NCBI RefSeq assembly: GCF_016428975.1
Contig: NZ_JAELTT010000007.1
Span: 1-64,000, forward strand
Direction of reading: 5' to 3'
Source of the DNA: Dyella sp. ASV21
GTDB lineage: Bacteria; Pseudomonadota; Gammaproteobacteria; Xanthomonadales; Rhodanobacteraceae
Length of the DNA: 64,000 nt
Every line of letters begins with the position of its first letter. The stretch's first letter is position 1. Shown here piece by piece: positions 8,744-18,035 of this stretch. The position numbers and the translations under genes are program-made. The notes below the pieces were generated by a model. The model had not been told where the DNA came from, did not search any database, and saw only the letters and a list, made by a program, of their open reading frames with translations.

Positions 8744-10069
8744 ATGAGCGACACCTCGACGCCCGGCGGTTACGTGCGCCGTCTCCGCCCGTTGGACGCG
8801 GCCATGATCGTGGTCGGCGGCATCATCGGCGGCGGCATCTTTCTCAATCCGTACGTGGTGGCGATGCGCACGTCGTCAGGCTTGTCGCTGCTGCTGATGT
8901 GGATCGGCGCGGGCCTGCTCACCCTGATCGGCGCACTCTGCTACGCGGAACTGGGCGCCCGGCGCCCGCATGCGGGCGGCAGCTATGTGTATCTGCGCGA
9001 GGCCTTCGGGCCGCTGGCCGGCTTCCTGTTCGGCTGGAGCATGCTGCTGGTGATCTATTCGGGTTCCACCGCGGCGGTCGCCACCATCTTCGCCAGCTAC
9101 GCCACCGCTCTGTTCGGCCTGCCCGCCACGGCCACCACCAGCCTGGCTATCGGCGCGCTGGTGTTCGTGGCGCTGATCAACCTGTTTGGCTTGCGCCTGG
9201 GCGCGCAGGTGCAGAACCTGTTCACCCTGCTCAAGCTGCTGGCCGTTGCGGTGCTCGTGGTATGCGGGCTGTTCCTGGCGGGTGTGCAGGGCCAGGGCAT
9301 ACTGGCTACGGACCCGCAGACGGCCGGCGTGGGGTTCATGGGCGCGGCGCTGCCGGTGCTGTTTGCCTACTCCGGATTCACCTATCTCAATAACCTTGCT
9401 GGCGAGGTCAGCGAGCCGCAGCGCACCCTTCCTCGCGCGCTGTTGATTGGCATGTTGCTGGTGATCGCCGCTTACGCCCTGGTCAATCTGGCTTATTTGT
9501 CCGTGCTCGGCCACGCCGGCCTCGCCGCCAGCCGTGCGCCGGCTGCGGACGTGATGCAGCGCGTGTTTGGTACGGCGGGAGCCAAGCTGATTGCCGTGGG
9601 CGTAGCCATCTCCGCGCTGGGCTTTTGCAACATCACCCTGGTGGCGGGTGCCCGCGTGCTGCAAGTGATGGGCGAGGACGGCCTGTTCTTCCGCAGCGTG
9701 GCCCGGCTGCACCCGAAACACCGCACGCCGAACATCGCGCTGTTGTTGCTCTCCGGCTGGGCCATCGTGCTGGTGTGGTCCGGCAGCTACGGTCAACTCC
9801 TCGACTACGCCACCTTTGGCGACTGGCTGGCCTGCGCCGTGGGCGTGGGCACGCTGTTCTGGTATCGCCGCCACGACGGCGCGCAGGCGAGCTTCCGCGT
9901 GCCGGCCTACCCGCTGCTGCCACTGATTTTCATTGCCACCATCGCGCTGGTGATGGTGCAGAGCCTGCGTGCCAGCCCGGTCAATACCGGTATCGGCCTG
10001 CTCATCATGGCAGCCGGCATCCCGGTGTACCTGATCTGGCGACGCCTGTTCAGCCGCGTCACCTCCTAA
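8744..10069 (+). CDS. APC-superfamily amino acid permease
   Basis: This 441-residue inner-membrane protein has about 12 hydrophobic helices. The first helix carries the APC substrate-backbone signature GGIIGGGIF, and the E-L-G-A and R-P-x-A-G-G-S-Y-x-Y-L-R motif after helix two is typical of the LAT-like branch that exchanges or takes up neutral amino acids. Helix six holds FAYSGF. I prefer the ATG at 8744; an upstream ATG at 8711 is possible, and both have weak ribosome sites. No adjacent metabolic gene suggests the substrate. The molybdenum-enzyme genes 51 bp downstream may share a transcript but have their own strong GGAGG site. Confidence 0.85.
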   Translation: MSDTSTPGGYVRRLRPLDAAMIVVGGIIGGGIFLNPYVVAMRTSSGLSLLLMWIGAGLLTLIGALCYAELGARRPHAGGSYVYLREAFGPLAGFLFGWSMLLVIYSGSTAAVATIFASYATALFGLPATATTSLAIGALVFVALINLFGLRLGAQVQNLFTLLKLLAVAVLVVCGLFLAGVQGQGILATDPQTAGVGFMGAALPVLFAYSGFTYLNNLAGEVSEPQRTLPRALLIGMLLVIAAYALVNLAYLSVLGHAGLAASRAPAADVMQRVFGTAGAKLIAVGVAISALGFCNITLVAGARVLQVMGEDGLFFRSVARLHPKHRTPNIALLLLSGWAIVLVWSGSYGQLLDYATFGDWLACAVGVGTLFWYRRHDGAQASFRVPAYPLLPLIFIATIALVMVQSLRASPVNTGIGLLIMAAGIPVYLIWRRLFSRVTS

Positions 10070-10120
10070 GGCATGCCCTGCAATGCCACAATGGGCAGAT
10101 AGAACTGGAGGCTTTCAACG

Positions 10121-10651
10121 ATGGCGCACGCGCAAGACCAGATCCTGACGCCCCGAACCGGCACCACCATCGTGCCCGAGAAGATGCGCGATGGCGTCGA
10201 TCTGGAGATCAACGGACGCTCCTACCGTCACACGGGTGACGAACAGATGCCGTTGCTGTGGTACCTGCGCGACGTGCTGCGCCTGACCGGCACCAAGTAC
10301 AGCGGCGAGCACGGCGAAGGCGGCTACGACCTGGTGCTGGTGAACGGCAAGCTCGCTTCCGCCACCCATCTGCCGGTCATCGAACTGGCCGGCAAGTCGG
10401 TCACCACCGTGGAAGGGCTGGCAGCGGCCGACGGCAAATTGCACCCGCTGCAGCAGGCCTTTGTGGACGAGGATGCGATCGGCTGCGGCTATTGCACGCC
10501 CGGCTGGCTGATGGCATCGCTGGACCTGCTCAACCGCCATCCGCAACCCAGCGACAACGATATCGATCAATTGCCCAACCTGTGCCGCTGCGGCTGCCAG
10601 ACTCGCGTACGCCGTGCGATCAAGCGCGTGGCCAATGGAGGCCACGCATGA
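10121..10651 (+). CDS. (2Fe-2S)-binding subunit of a molybdenum hydroxylase, IorA-like, distal cluster lost
   Basis: This 176-residue protein matches the small iron-sulfur subunit of isoquinoline 1-oxidoreductase-type enzymes. The C-terminal helical domain keeps ligands for the molybdenum-proximal 2Fe-2S cluster: C122 and C125 (GCGYCTPG), C155 and C157 (LCRCG). The N-terminal plant-ferredoxin domain (about 25-95) keeps its fold residues (GTKY, VNGK) but lacks every ligand cysteine. Where relatives have GCGxGxCGAC this protein has GEHGEGGYD, so positions 62, 67 and 70 are Gly, Gly and Asp; the fourth site is probably Thr82. The distal cluster therefore cannot form in the usual way. A GGAGG site precedes the ATG. 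The stop overlaps the next gene by ATGA. Confidence 0.85.
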   Translation: MAHAQDQILTPRTGTTIVPEKMRDGVDLEINGRSYRHTGDEQMPLLWYLRDVLRLTGTKYSGEHGEGGYDLVLVNGKLASATHLPVIELAGKSVTTVEGLAAADGKLHPLQQAFVDEDAIGCGYCTPGWLMASLDLLNRHPQPSDNDIDQLPNLCRCGCQTRVRRAIKRVANGGHA

Positions 10652-12912
10652 GCGCCCGCCACGAGGCTTCCGCGCAGCTCTCCCGCCGCCGCTTCCTGCA
10701 GGTGCTGGCTGGCACCGCGGGCGCACTGATCATCGGTATCCCGTTCGCCGAGGCGGTGGATGCACCGGTACCGGCGGCGCTGCTGGGCGATACGTTGTAC
10801 GGCCTGGGCGCTTATGTGCGTATCGATGCCGACGGCAGCGTCATCATCGGCGCGCGTGACCCCGATACCGGCACCGGCACCGCCACCGCATTGCCGCGCA
10901 TCATCGCCGATGAAATGGATGCCGACTGGACCCGCGTCAGCGTGGTGCCGCTGGGCCTGGGCGTGGAAGACGACAACGGCAAGCCACGCTGGGCCTATGG
11001 TCATCAGACCAGCGGCCTGGGCGACTCCATTCCCGCCGCGTGGAGGGATCTGCGCCAGGCCGGCGCCCTTGCCCGCTGGTTACTGTTGCAGGCCGCCGCA
11101 CGACGGCTCGGCGTGCCGGCCGATCGCCTGCGCTGCGAGGAAGGCAACATCATCGCCCCCGATGGACGCCGCCTCGGTTTTGGCGCGCTGGCCGAGGCCG
11201 CCGCGAAGATTGCGCCGCCCGCCACGCCGGTGCCGCTGAAGACGCCCGATCGCTACACCCTGATCGGCCAGCCGGCGGGTGATGTGGACGCGCGCGCCAT
11301 CGTTACCGGCCAAGCCCTCTACGCCCTCGATAGCTACGCAGGCGACGCCCTGATCGCGGTGCTCAGTCATTGCCCCTGGACCGATGGCAGCGTGGAAAGC
11401 CTGGACACCACCGACACCCTGGCGGTGAAGGGCGTGGTCAAGGTGGTACGCCTCAAGCCGGAGGCCGGCGTACCGCTGGGCCAGACCGTACGCGCGCCGG
11501 CCATCGCCGTGCTCGCGGAAACCACCTGGGCGGCCCTGCAGGGCCGCGCCAAGCTCAAGCTGCAATGGAAGCCCGGCAGCCAGAGCGAAAGCAGCGCCTG
11601 GTTCGAACAACAGGCGGCGGACCTGGTCAACGACAAGGACGCCGCACCTACCACGCGCGTGCGCAACGACGGCGATATCGATACCGCCGGCAAAAAAGCC
11701 GCGCGTCGCATTGAGGCCACCTACGTGCAGCCCTGGCTGGCCCACGCCACCAGCGAGCCGATGAACTGCGTGGTCAGCGTGGACAAGGACAGCGCCAGCC
11801 TGGTGGTGCCCACGCAAGCACCGCAACAGGCCTGGCAGGTGGTGCAGCGCCTCACGGGCCTGGGCCCCGCGCAGATCCAGATCCGCGTGCCGCGTGTCGG
11901 TGGCGGCTATGGCCGTCGCCTGGACCACGACTTCGTCGCCGAAGCGGTGATGCTGGCCAAACAGGTCGACAAGCCGGTCAAGCTGATGTGGACGCGCGAC
12001 GAAGACCTCGGCCAGGACTATTACCGCTCCGCCAGCGTGCACAAATTCAGCGCCACGCTGGATGGCAAGCGCCAGGTCGTTACCTGGAACCAGCGCATGG
12101 CGAGTGCCTCCGCGCTGGCGCAGCGCGGCGTGCCGGACAATCGCCTGTGGACGTCCGAAGTGGATGCGCATCAGTTGCCCGCCGGCCTGGTGCCCAACCT
12201 GCGCAATGACTGGTACGCACTGCCGTCGGTGATGCCGCGCGGTCCCGCTCGCGGCATGCCGCACCTGAGCAACGCGTTTGCGGTCGAGAGCTTCGTCGAT
12301 GAAATCGCCCACTCGCTGAAGGAAGACCCGTTGATCACGCGCCAGCGCCTGATCGGCGCACCGCGCAGCATCGCGCTTGGCGATGGCCGCACGCTGGACA
12401 CCGCGCGGCTGGCCAATGTGCTTCAGCTGGTGGCCGATCGCCTTGGCTGGAAGAACTGGCTGCGCACGGTCAATGGCTTCGGCATTGCGTGCTGGCACAT
12501 CGACGGTGCCTACGTGGCGCATGCGGTGGAGGCATCCTTGCAGAGCGACCGCCTCAATATCGAGCGCGTGGTATGCGCGGTCGACGTGGGTCGCGTAATC
12601 AATCCGCTCGGCCTGGAAAAGCAGATCGCCGGCGCCACGCTGGATGCGCTCTCCACTGCGCTCAACCTGTCCATTACGTACAAGGACAGCCAGGTGCAGC
12701 AGCACAACTGGAAGGACTATCCGCTGGCAAACATGACGCAGCTGCCCGATACCGCCGAAGTGATCCTGGTACCGGGCGATCGCGACCCCAGCGGCGCCAG
12801 CTTCCTTGCCATGCCCACCGCGGCGCCCGCGCTGGCCAATGCCGTATTCCGCGTCAGCGCGGTGCGCGTGCGCCGCCTGCCGCTGATGAAGGAACTGCTG
12901 CGCATGCTGTAA
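10648..12912 (+). CDS. molybdopterin-binding subunit of a molybdenum hydroxylase, IorB-like, catalytic Glu replaced
   Basis: This 754-residue protein matches the large subunit of the isoquinoline 1-oxidoreductase/aldehyde oxidase group in the xanthine oxidase family. A twin-arginine signal (SRRRFLQV, Arg13-Arg14) implies folded export to the periplasm. Family landmarks are clear: YGLGAYVRIDADG near the N-terminus, HATSEPMNC, a TQAPQ segment, GGGYGRR for the pterin and NAFAVESFVDE. The C-terminal motif that normally reads GxGEPxxPP around the catalytic glutamate is here GASFLAMPT, aligning without gaps to place Phe719 at the Glu position. The start overlaps the small-subunit stop by ATGA. Either activity is lost or the chemistry differs from hydroxylation. 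The substrate is unknown. Confidence 0.83.
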   Translation: MSARHEASAQLSRRRFLQVLAGTAGALIIGIPFAEAVDAPVPAALLGDTLYGLGAYVRIDADGSVIIGARDPDTGTGTATALPRIIADEMDADWTRVSVVPLGLGVEDDNGKPRWAYGHQTSGLGDSIPAAWRDLRQAGALARWLLLQAAARRLGVPADRLRCEEGNIIAPDGRRLGFGALAEAAAKIAPPATPVPLKTPDRYTLIGQPAGDVDARAIVTGQALYALDSYAGDALIAVLSHCPWTDGSVESLDTTDTLAVKGVVKVVRLKPEAGVPLGQTVRAPAIAVLAETTWAALQGRAKLKLQWKPGSQSESSAWFEQQAADLVNDKDAAPTTRVRNDGDIDTAGKKAARRIEATYVQPWLAHATSEPMNCVVSVDKDSASLVVPTQAPQQAWQVVQRLTGLGPAQIQIRVPRVGGGYGRRLDHDFVAEAVMLAKQVDKPVKLMWTRDEDLGQDYYRSASVHKFSATLDGKRQVVTWNQRMASASALAQRGVPDNRLWTSEVDAHQLPAGLVPNLRNDWYALPSVMPRGPARGMPHLSNAFAVESFVDEIAHSLKEDPLITRQRLIGAPRSIALGDGRTLDTARLANVLQLVADRLGWKNWLRTVNGFGIACWHIDGAYVAHAVEASLQSDRLNIERVVCAVDVGRVINPLGLEKQIAGATLDALSTALNLSITYKDSQVQQHNWKDYPLANMTQLPDTAEVILVPGDRDPSGASFLAMPTAAPALANAVFRVSAVRVRRLPLMKELLRML

Positions 12913-12914
12913 CC

Positions 12915-12953
12915 GTTTCGACACGGCAGCGCCGCGCGCTGCCGTGTCGAAAC
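12915..12953. terminator. perfect 18-bp hairpin
   Basis: A perfect 18-bp inverted repeat (GTTTCGACACGGCAGCGC and its complement) around a three-base loop, starting three bases after the stop codon of the large molybdenum subunit. No T-run follows. It may end transcription or protect the 3' end of the mRNA. Confidence 0.6.
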
Positions 12954-13079
12954 CGGGTAGACGTCATGGAATGATGGATGCTCATCGGCAACACCGTGCG
13001 CTCTGGCACGGTCCTGCCGTAGGATGCCCGCTGCGGCGAAGATGGGACGGCGCCGCCTTTACGGCTCAAAGGAACACCC

Positions 13080-15326
13080 ATGCGCCTTTCCCTGGCCTGG
13101 TTCGCCATGCTCATGTTGCTGCCGGTGCTGCCTGCGCGGGCACAAACATCCACGGCTACCACAAGCCCCTCCTGCATCGGCTTGGTGCTCGGCGGCGGCG
13201 GTGCGCGCGGTGCAGCGCACATCGGCGTATTGCAGGTGATGGAGCGCGAGCACATTCCCGTTTGCCGCATAGCCGGCACCAGCATGGGCTCCATCGTCGG
13301 CGGACTTTACGCGGCGGGTTACACGCCCGACGAGATGGAACACATCATCTCCACCCTGGACTGGAAAGAGCTGTTCTCCGACGACCCTGCGCGCACCGAA
13401 ATGCCCATGCGGCGCAAGGACGCCGACTACCGCTACCTGCTCAATTTCGAAGTGGGCTACAAGAACGGCCACATCGTTACACCGGCCGGCGTGGTACAGG
13501 GTCAAAAACTATTGCTGCTGCTGCGACGGCTGCTGATCTCCACCTGGAACGTCAACGATTTCGACCGGCTGTCGATTCCGTTCCGCGCGGTGGCTACCGA
13601 CATCGTGGCGGGCAAGCCCATGGTTTTCGGCTCGGGCGATCTGGCGCTGTCGATCCGCTCCAGCATGTCGGTGCCTGGCGCTTTCGCGCCCACCCAGGTG
13701 GACGACCAACTGCTGGTCGATGGCGGCCTGATGGACAACGTTCCCATCGACGTGGTGCGCGACATGGGCGCGCAACGACTGATCGTGGTGAACGTGGGCT
13801 CGCCATTGCTGGATCGCGCGCAGCTGAGCAACCCGGTGGCGGTGCTCAACCAGATGGTGAGCGCGTTGATGGAGGAGAAGACGCGGCGCCAATTGGAAAC
13901 ACTCACCCCCGACGACATCCTGATTACGCCCGCGCTAGGCGACATGAGTGCGGCGGAGTTCAATCGGGGTGCCGACGCCATCGCTATTGGCCGCGCCGCG
14001 GCGGAAGCCGCGCTGCCGCGCCTGCGCGCGCTGGCGGTCGGCCCCGCGCAGTGGGACGCATTCGTGGCCCAGCATCGCAAGCGCGAGTTCGACCCGGGCT
14101 TGATCGCCTTTCTCAAGGTGGATGCCAAGCACACCGACACCGCCAAGTACGTCGACGAGCGCCTGGCCAAGGATGTCGGCAAGCCGTTCAATCCGGAGAA
14201 GCTCGAAGACCAGATCGGCAGCATCTATGGTCTTGGCAACTACCAGCAGATCGACTATCGGCTGCAACAGGATGGCGACCAGCGCGGCCTGCTGATCATC
14301 CCTCGCGACAAGCCCTGGGGGCCGTTGTACGGCAAGCTTGGTTTCCAGCTGGATGACGATTTCTCGGGCCGCAGCGAATACCTCGTGTCCGCCGAGATCA
14401 CCGCCACCAACATCAATCGCCTGGGCGCCGAATGGCGCAACACCCTGTGGGCCGGCCGTCTCGGCGGCGTCGCCAGCGAGTTCTACCAGCCCTTCTGGCG
14501 CGGCGCGGGTGGTTACGTGATGCCGTATGGGCTGCTGCGCAATGAGGATTACCCGGTATTCGACGGACAGGGTAACCACCAACTGGCCGAATACCGCATC
14601 AAGCGCCGCTATCTCGGTCTGGAAACCGGCTGGTCGCCTTTCTCCAATTGGCGCGTGCTGGCAGCCATCCAGCACGGCCGCGACAGCGGCGATCTGCGTA
14701 TCGGCAACCCCACCGACTTCCCGCCCAGTCGCGATGCCGACTACAGCATGGCCAAGGTCGGCATGGACTGGGACAGCCTGGACAGCGCGCAATTTCCCTC
14801 GCGGGGCGCGCGCATCAGCTTCGACTACGAGTGGTATCGCCACTGGCTGGGCGGCGGAGTGAATGCCGATGCCGTACGCCTGAATGCCGATTGGGTACCC
14901 GACCTCAGCAGCGTCGGTGACGGCCGTTACAACGTGCTCCTGGGTGTACGCATGGCCAGCACGCTCAACAACGCCACCTTGTTCGAAACGCAGAATTTCC
15001 TCGGCGGCTTCCTCAACCTGTCCGGCTATGCCGAGCGATCGTTGAACGGCAACCAGTCCGCCCTGGCTCGCGCCGTGGTGTACCGGCGCACCGGCCAGAT
15101 GGACGCGATCTTCTCCACCCCGGTCTATATCGGCGCCAGCCTTGAAGCCGGCAACACCTGGGCGAGCAAGAATCAGGTGCAGCTCGGCTCGCTGATCTAC
15201 GCCGGCAGCATGTTCCTCGGCGTGCAGACACCGATGGGCCCGCTGTTCCTGGGCTATGGACTGGCGCAGGGCGGCCACTCCTCCATCTATCTCACTTTCG
15301 GTTCCCTGCTGCGGCCATCGCCCTGA
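13080..15326 (+). CDS. type Vd autotransporter: patatin-like phospholipase with Omp85-type barrel
   Basis: This 748-residue protein has a signal peptide (1-22), a patatin lipase domain (about 30-330), a POTRA-like linker and a C-terminal Omp85/surface-antigen beta barrel ending in the phenylalanine-rich strand ITYLTFGSLL-like tail. The lipase has the GGGGARG oxyanion loop, nucleophile Ser68 in GTSMG and partner Asp214 in DGG. The layout and length are those of PlpD of Pseudomonas aeruginosa, the type Vd prototype, where the barrel carries the lipase to the cell surface. AAGGA precedes the ATG. It stands alone after the hairpin at 12915. Its likely action is phospholipase A1-type hydrolysis, inferred from family. 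Confidence 0.88.
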   Translation: MRLSLAWFAMLMLLPVLPARAQTSTATTSPSCIGLVLGGGGARGAAHIGVLQVMEREHIPVCRIAGTSMGSIVGGLYAAGYTPDEMEHIISTLDWKELFSDDPARTEMPMRRKDADYRYLLNFEVGYKNGHIVTPAGVVQGQKLLLLLRRLLISTWNVNDFDRLSIPFRAVATDIVAGKPMVFGSGDLALSIRSSMSVPGAFAPTQVDDQLLVDGGLMDNVPIDVVRDMGAQRLIVVNVGSPLLDRAQLSNPVAVLNQMVSALMEEKTRRQLETLTPDDILITPALGDMSAAEFNRGADAIAIGRAAAEAALPRLRALAVGPAQWDAFVAQHRKREFDPGLIAFLKVDAKHTDTAKYVDERLAKDVGKPFNPEKLEDQIGSIYGLGNYQQIDYRLQQDGDQRGLLIIPRDKPWGPLYGKLGFQLDDDFSGRSEYLVSAEITATNINRLGAEWRNTLWAGRLGGVASEFYQPFWRGAGGYVMPYGLLRNEDYPVFDGQGNHQLAEYRIKRRYLGLETGWSPFSNWRVLAAIQHGRDSGDLRIGNPTDFPPSRDADYSMAKVGMDWDSLDSAQFPSRGARISFDYEWYRHWLGGGVNADAVRLNADWVPDLSSVGDGRYNVLLGVRMASTLNNATLFETQNFLGGFLNLSGYAERSLNGNQSALARAVVYRRTGQMDAIFSTPVYIGASLEAGNTWASKNQVQLGSLIYAGSMFLGVQTPMGPLFLGYGLAQGGHSSIYLTFGSLLRPSP

Positions 15327-15417
15327 TTGCTTGCAGGCCATCGCGCCGCGTGCACGCGGGGCTTTCCAGAATGGAGCGCCCACTTCAGGGGCGGTGCCCT
15401 ATCCAGGAGCCTTTTCG

Positions 15418-16002
15418 ATGAAACGACTGCGTGTTCTGTTTGCCATGGCCGCCAGCCTGGTGCTCGGCGCTTGCGCCTCCGTGAGCGTGACCAACCAATG
15501 GCGCGATACTTCCTGGCCCGGGCCGCCCGCATCGAACGTCGTGGTGGTGGGTATTTCGCGCAGTGACACCATCCGCCGCGTATTTGAAGACACCTTTTCC
15601 CAGCAACTGCTCGCGGCCGGCGTGCAAGCCGTGCCCAGTTACACGCAGATTCCGGCGGGGACCGACGGCACCGTAAGCCTGCGCGACCTGGTCAAGCGCA
15701 GTGGCGCCACCGCCGTGCTGGTGACGCGGGTGCAGCGCGTGGAACAGAAGGTCAGCGTGACGCCCTCCGGCCCGATGTACGGCGGCTTTTATGGCTGGTA
15801 CGGCGGCGCCTGGGCGGGTACGCCGGATGTCACCCAATACGATGTGGTGACGCTGGAAACCAGCGTGTGGGACCCGCGCACCGAAAAGCTGGTATGGACG
15901 GTGACCACTGAAGCGGTGGGCACCAAGAACATTCCCAAGGCCACCACCCAGCTGGCGCAGACCTTGATTCCCAAGCTCAAGACGGACGGCATCCTGCGCT
16001 GA
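15418..16002 (+). CDS. predicted lipoprotein of unknown function
   Basis: This 194-residue protein has a lipoprotein signal with lipobox LGAC at Cys19. The mature part has alternating strands and helices, an aromatic glycine-rich stretch (YGGFYGWYGG, about residue 120) and a WDPRTEKLVW segment near the end. I do not recognise a named domain; the shape recalls small periplasmic lipoproteins annotated with DUF4136-like folds, but I see no decisive motif. Serine or Asp at position +2 rules: residue 20 is Ala, so outer-membrane sorting is expected. AGGAG lies eight bases before the ATG. It follows the patatin gene by 91 bp and converges on the minus-strand gene at 16059. Confidence 0.7.
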   Translation: MKRLRVLFAMAASLVLGACASVSVTNQWRDTSWPGPPASNVVVVGISRSDTIRRVFEDTFSQQLLAAGVQAVPSYTQIPAGTDGTVSLRDLVKRSGATAVLVTRVQRVEQKVSVTPSGPMYGGFYGWYGGAWAGTPDVTQYDVVTLETSVWDPRTEKLVWTVTTEAVGTKNIPKATTQLAQTLIPKLKTDGILR

Positions 16003-16030
16003 GCGCGTCCGTCTTGCGCGCATGATCGCC

Positions 16031-16054
16031 GCGGCGCCTCAGGCGAGGCGCCGC
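16031..16054. terminator. bidirectional hairpin between convergent genes
   Basis: A perfect 10-bp stem (GCGGCGCCTC / GAGGCGCCGC) with an AGGC loop lies in the 56-bp gap between two convergent genes. No T-run is present on either side. Confidence 0.55.
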
Positions 16055-16058
16055 AGCC

Positions 16059-17984
16059 TCAATGGAATTGATCGCTGGCCGGCACCCAACTGCTGCTCGG
16101 GCGCGCCGGCATAGCGGACGGCAACGACGTATCGACATCGCAACCGGGCGGCAAGGGGCCACCCGCTACACGCGCCGCGGCGCACTGCGCGCTGTTATCC
16201 AGCTTGATCGTCGCCATGGTCGGCGCGCCCGCGCTGGGAGCCGGTGGCGGCACCAACGGCTGGCTCGGCGCCAGCTTCATCTTTTCGTAGACCACGTCAT
16301 CCACCGGCTTGGCCGGCGGGTCGCCGTTGCCACAGCCGAACAGCGCCACCGGGAACAACGGCATTACCACGCACTCCACGCGCACGCCGCGCGGCAGGTG
16401 GAAGGTATGGCGAACGGTGGTCTTCTCCACCGCACGGCGTAGTGCGGTATCGATGGAGCTTTCGCCCTCCGGCGTCCAATCCTTTTCGAAGCGAGTCGCC
16501 TGGTAACCGATGTTCGGTGTGCCGTGCGACATGATCTCGGTATTGCCGTGGGGCTTGAGCTGCACATAGCTGCCATGGATGCCGTTCTTGGACTCGCCCT
16601 GCGCGTTTCCACCCGCGCTTTGCCCGTTGCCCTGCCCCGGCGGCAGCGCCAGATTGAGCCCGCTCTTTCCGGTGGCCGCCGATGACTGCGCGACGCCATT
16701 GGGCTGGCCCGGCGTACCACGGTCGCTACCTTGGGGCGTGGCATTGGGCGCACTGCTGACGCCGCTTTCGCCGGTGGCTTTGCTCGCCTCGTTGCCACTG
16801 GCGCTGGCCTGCGCGCTGGCCGCGCTTTGCGCCGCGTTGGCGCTGGACGGCGCCGAGGCCGCGGAGGGCTGATTGGCCGGCTCCGCCGCCGGCAGCTCCA
16901 CTGAAATCTGCGGACGCGCCACGCTCGGCTGGTTGTCCAGGGCAATGGCGGCAGGCGCCACGGTTTGCAGGCGGGGCGCCTGCGGATGCTCCAGGCTCGG
17001 TTGCGGCTGCGGCGGCAACGGCACCGCCTCCAGCTCCGCTTCGGCCGCGCGAATGGCCTGGGCTTCCACACGCGGCTGTTCGCGGGGTACTACCGCGGTC
17101 ACCGTGCTGGGTTGTGGTTGCAGGTTGACCGTGGGTGCGGCTTGCGCGGGCAATGGCACCGCCTGCATCTCCGGCTCCGGCGGCGCGGCTGGCAGCTCCG
17201 GACGCGTCACTTGGGCCACGCTCGGACGCGTATCCACCGGCGCGGGCTTCTCCATGGCGATGGTGGGCACATTGAGCTGGGGTGCCGACTGCGGGGGCAC
17301 CTCAGGAATGGCCAGCGACGCCGGCGGCGGTTGCGGCTGGTTACCCTCGATCTGGGGCTTGCGCACCGGCTCGGGCTGGAACTTGGGCGGCGCTGGCGGC
17401 GCCGTCGGCGGTGTTTCCAAAGCGACCTGCGGCGGTTCGGGCGCCACCGGCACCGGCTGCAACTGCTCGGTCGGCGCCGGCTTGGGCAGGCTTACCGGCG
17501 GCAACGGCGCGGCGGTCATGGTGGGCTTGGGTGCGCTGGCCTTGGGCGCCATGGCGATCACCGGCGTCTGCACAGCCGGCACCGGGATGGGCGCCATCTC
17601 GGTATTCGTTTGGGTGGACGAACTGCTACGTCGTGCCGTATGCGGCGCATCGCTGGCATTGCCGCGATGCACCGGCCCTACCTGCTTGGGCGGTGTGCCG
17701 CGCACCGGCGGAGGCGGCGGCGGTTCTTCCTTGGGCTTCTCGATCAGGCGCACGACCAGCGGCGGACTTTCGTTGTCCGGCTCCTCCAGTTCATAGGCCG
17801 GCCCCAACACGATGCCGACCAGGAACCCCAAATGCACCAGCAGCGCGCCGACCAGCGCGAGAATGCGCAGCCAGCGTTCGCGCGGCCGCTCCGTGCGGCG
17901 GCGGCGATACACAAAGGCGGACTCCGCCGCCGACTTTGGCGATGGCAGTGTGACTGTCAGTCGGCGCGAAGATTCCCTATCCAT
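16059..17984 (-). CDS. membrane-anchored proline-rich protein, paralogue A
   Basis: This 641-residue protein has a cytoplasmic basic head, one transmembrane helix (about 40-62), then about 400 residues rich in Pro, Ala, Gln and Val, and a globular C-terminal domain (about 475-625). The architecture resembles TonB, but no TonB C-terminal domain is visible. The C-terminal domain contains TRFEKDW, a SSxDxALxRAV helix and TVxHTFHxxxGVRxxC, then a GCG and a PLPPGCDVDT stretch. All of these recur in the gene upstream (18036-18962), 51 bp away, so the two are a tandem pair in one operon. Similar Xanthomonas proteins carry labels such as transmembrane repetitive protein. Function is unknown. The ribosome site is weak. 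Confidence 0.7.
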   Translation of the reverse strand: MDRESSRRLTVTLPSPKSAAESAFVYRRRRTERPRERWLRILALVGALLVHLGFLVGIVLGPAYELEEPDNESPPLVVRLIEKPKEEPPPPPPVRGTPPKQVGPVHRGNASDAPHTARRSSSSTQTNTEMAPIPVPAVQTPVIAMAPKASAPKPTMTAAPLPPVSLPKPAPTEQLQPVPVAPEPPQVALETPPTAPPAPPKFQPEPVRKPQIEGNQPQPPPASLAIPEVPPQSAPQLNVPTIAMEKPAPVDTRPSVAQVTRPELPAAPPEPEMQAVPLPAQAAPTVNLQPQPSTVTAVVPREQPRVEAQAIRAAEAELEAVPLPPQPQPSLEHPQAPRLQTVAPAAIALDNQPSVARPQISVELPAAEPANQPSAASAPSSANAAQSAASAQASASGNEASKATGESGVSSAPNATPQGSDRGTPGQPNGVAQSSAATGKSGLNLALPPGQGNGQSAGGNAQGESKNGIHGSYVQLKPHGNTEIMSHGTPNIGYQATRFEKDWTPEGESSIDTALRRAVEKTTVRHTFHLPRGVRVECVVMPLFPVALFGCGNGDPPAKPVDDVVYEKMKLAPSQPLVPPPAPSAGAPTMATIKLDNSAQCAAARVAGGPLPPGCDVDTSLPSAMPARPSSSWVPASDQFH

Positions 17985-18035
17985 GGGCGAAGTGTAACGG
18001 TCGCCAGCGACTTTCTGAGCAGCGACGAGCTAGGC

